Shown in pieces: positions 63,301 to 64,000 of a stretch of DNA of 64,000 nucleotides. The position numbers and the translations under genes are program-made. Source of the DNA: Candidatus Terasakiella magnetica (lineage in GTDB: Bacteria; Pseudomonadota; Alphaproteobacteria; Rhodospirillales; Terasakiellaceae); assembly GCF_900093605.1 (NCBI RefSeq), contig NZ_FLYE01000047.1:62001-126000 (forward strand), written 5' to 3'. Position 1 is the first letter of the stretch. Every line of letters starts with the position of its first letter. Below the pieces are notes generated by a model. That model was not told the DNA's origin, did no database searches, and saw only the letters and a program-made list of their open reading frames with translations.

Positions 63301-63389
63301 TGCCAGTGCTCAAATCCCACATCAGATTTTTCCTGATCAGACGCTTTTGGAAGCGGCGCGTTAACGGTTTGGTACCAAAGTGATGTCAT
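60387..63389 (-). CDS. glnE: Bifunctional glutamine synthetase adenylyltransferase/adenylyl-removing enzyme
   Basis: GlnE adds AMP to and removes it from glutamine synthetase, controlling ammonium assimilation. The 1000-residue protein is full length. The N-terminal half has the nucleotidyltransferase core GMGKLGGRELNYSSDVDIIVLFD, with its catalytic aspartates. The C-terminal half has a second core GLGKAGSCDMTATSDLDLVFIYD and DMRLRPSGNAGPIASSLASFE. These are the removal and transfer domains respectively. Both aspartate pairs are intact. bcp follows 13 bp downstream. The divergent neighbour at 63485 is an AsmA/YhdP-like gene. Confidence 0.97.
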   Translation of the reverse strand: MTSLWYQTVNAPLPKASDQEKSDVGFEHWQEATQRIDDIDEQLNATSLIEDENAKAILTSLLGNSPFLTHCVLSDIPFTCRLLRNGPQATFDDLISELDSFWQTQPARDDMARQLRITKRCAALTIALADICQQWDVFQVTESLTTLAEKSLDYALGTLLREGHRRGYFKLPDPENNPQKGSGFIVLGMGKLGGRELNYSSDVDIIVLFDTEVIETDDPWDLQGNMVRITKQLVQMMDDRTADGYVFRTDLRLRPDPGSTPLAISVLAAETYYESIGQNWERAAMIKARPVAGDIKAGYAFLDILRPYMWRKYMDFAAIQDIHAIKRQINAHKGGHSIALKGHNVKLGHGGIREIEFYAQTQQLIWGGRNPDVRIAPTCKALQALVDAEQVEQKICDELIESYQYLRTVEHRIQMTNDEQTHSIPEDEAAIERLAIFMGYKDSKAFETEFIAHLERVENYYAQLFEETVDRNNHADETGNLVFTGGDTDPNTLNYLKSLGFKKPEFIDSTVRGWHHARYRATRSTRSREILTDLMPALVHAMANTAEPDTAFLRFDEFLSELPAGVQLFSMFQVNPQLLDLVAEVMGEAPRLAEHLARNSGLLEYVLTPDFFTPLPEVECLCQDLEKALGQARDFQDILDISRRWANDRKFQVGVQTLRQIISIKDSGIAQTNIADAIIREMLPRVQEELAIKHGIIEGGDMCIVGLGKAGSCDMTATSDLDLVFIYDVPEDCVGSNGDRALGVAQYFARLSQRFINALTAPTGEGMLYEVDMRLRPSGNAGPIASSLASFERYHEESAWTWEHMALTRARVMSGSDQLREKVEKSIEDILTRQRDMDKLLFDVSDMRKRMEKEHHTDVVWEIKQYRGGIVDIDFMAQYLQLRHAPQHKEILQNNTIDVLLKARELEILEETVANDLISAIELWNIVQGYLRLTVAAELKKEDGGELPHALKDDLVQACGEPSFDILCERMKNAAQQVQKHYKQIIDDPASLIPPKEEDQ

Positions 63390-63484
63390 ACTAAATATCC
63401 CCAGCTGTGCGCTTTTTGTTTTTTGTAACAGTGCGCCAACTGAATTGATGGGTCAAGAGTGAAAGAAGAGTTGGAATAATCCCG

Positions 63485-64000
63485 GTGGTCTGGAAGACAT
63501 TAAAACATACACTCCAGATAGTTAGCGCAGTCCTTGCGGGCATTGCGCTGTTGGCGCTTGTCTTTGCTTGGAAGCTGTCACAAGGCCCTATTTCAATTCC
63601 ACAACTGACCCCTTATATCGTGGAGGCCGTTTCTAATAATACCCGCGGCATGAGGGTTCGTATTAAAGATACGATCTTAAGCTGGGAGGGCTGGGAACGT
63701 ACCCTTGATATCCGCATTATCGGGACAACGGTATTTGCCCGCGATGGTCGCCGTATTGCCTCAATCCCGCAAGCATCGCTCTCTTTGAGTGGGGGCGCCT
63801 TGTTTGAAGGCACGGTTGCGCCCAGCAGTATTGAGTTGATTGAGCCGCAGATTAACCTGTTGCGCCATGGCGATGGCTCGTTCGCTTTTGAGATGGGTGA
63901 CGGCATGACGGTGCGCGCAGATCGTGCCTTTAATCTGGATAATCTTATTTCCAAAGCGCCAGACCCGTCACGCCCGTTAAGTTACCTCAAAAAGATTTCC
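63485..64000 (+). CDS. AsmA/YhdP-like large membrane-anchored protein, 3' end outside window
   Basis: The frame starts at a GTG (63485; VWKTLKHTLQIVSAV...) and runs off the window after 172 codons, so only the N-terminus is seen. One transmembrane helix (about 10-30) is followed by PQLTPYIVEAVSNN, RVRIKDTILSWEGWERTLDIRI and LFEGTVAPSSIELIEPQINLLRH, typical of the YhdP/AsmA-type (DUF3971) proteins thought to carry phospholipids to the outer membrane. No ATG gives a better start; the ribosome-binding site is weak. Divergent from glnE by 95 bp. Confidence 0.75.
   Translation, partial: MVWKTLKHTLQIVSAVLAGIALLALVFAWKLSQGPISIPQLTPYIVEAVSNNTRGMRVRIKDTILSWEGWERTLDIRIIGTTVFARDGRRIASIPQASLSLSGGALFEGTVAPSSIELIEPQINLLRHGDGSFAFEMGDGMTVRADRAFNLDNLISKAPDPSRPLSYLKKIS

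Overview
The window is a gene-dense, chromosome-like stretch of an alphaproteobacterium, most likely a marine, motile member of the Rhodospirillales (Terasakiella/Thalassospira-like). This is inferred from the gene set, from the alphaproteobacterial LexA box (GAAC-N7-GAAC) before umuD, from NadQ and TrcR (DUF1013), both alphaproteobacterial regulators, and from moderate GC with many GTG/TTG starts. I saw no insertion sequences, prophage genes, CRISPR arrays or rRNA operons. The only RNA gene I can call is one tRNA-Lys(UUU).

Layout. 1-5.6 kb: end of a DksA/TraR-type gene, a DUF1244 gene, then de novo NAD synthesis (nadQ regulator, nadA-nadB-nadC) with two matching operator-like inverted repeats before nadA, and a rhodanese. 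5.7-8.8 kb: a chemoreceptor with a cytoplasmic C-terminal sensor-like domain, and a periplasmic binding protein. 8.8-12.7 kb: threonine aldolase, a JAMM protease-like protein, a small membrane protein, rluD and rpoH; rpoH is preceded by a well-formed 10-codon upstream ORF. 12.7-15.4 kb: a two-gene unit encoding a tail-anchored pseudokinase and a multi-pass membrane protein of unknown function. 15.5-20.1 kb: hisZ-purA, a quinone oxidoreductase, and trcR under a promoter embedded in a long inverted repeat. 20.1-24.5 kb: a LuxR-type response regulator and a very large hybrid histidine kinase. 24.7-28.5 kb: gyrA, coaD, tRNA-Lys.

28.5-36.9 kb is rich in signalling and stress genes: single-domain receivers, SOS-controlled umuDC, a 24-codon membrane peptide gene, a hybrid kinase, an MscS channel, a receiver-helical protein, a STAS protein and an esterase. 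37-42.4 kb: cysH (APS reductase type), tex, a PAS-PAS-GGDEF diguanylate cyclase and a double-PDZ periplasmic protein. 42.4-48.9 kb: an envelope cluster on the minus strand (M48-TPR protease, lipoprotein, DsbA-like thioredoxin, ferritin-like protein), facing a divergent gamma-glutamyltransferase-like lipoprotein and an aminotransferase, followed by a 51-codon Cys-containing gene. 49-57.2 kb: RNase E with a long leader, then amiC, PBP1a and prfB. 57.2-64 kb: a second binding protein, an outer-membrane barrel, a degenerate Hpt/receiver-like protein, bcp, glnE, and the start of a large AsmA/YhdP-like gene that runs off the window.

The content is mostly core metabolism and envelope or nucleic-acid housekeeping, interleaved with signalling genes. 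The least explained items are the pseudokinase/membrane-protein pair, the upstream ORFs of rpoH and rne, the 24-codon membrane peptide, and the promoter-spanning inverted repeats before trcR and before the 59.8 kb gene. All product names come from reading the translated sequence, with no database search.
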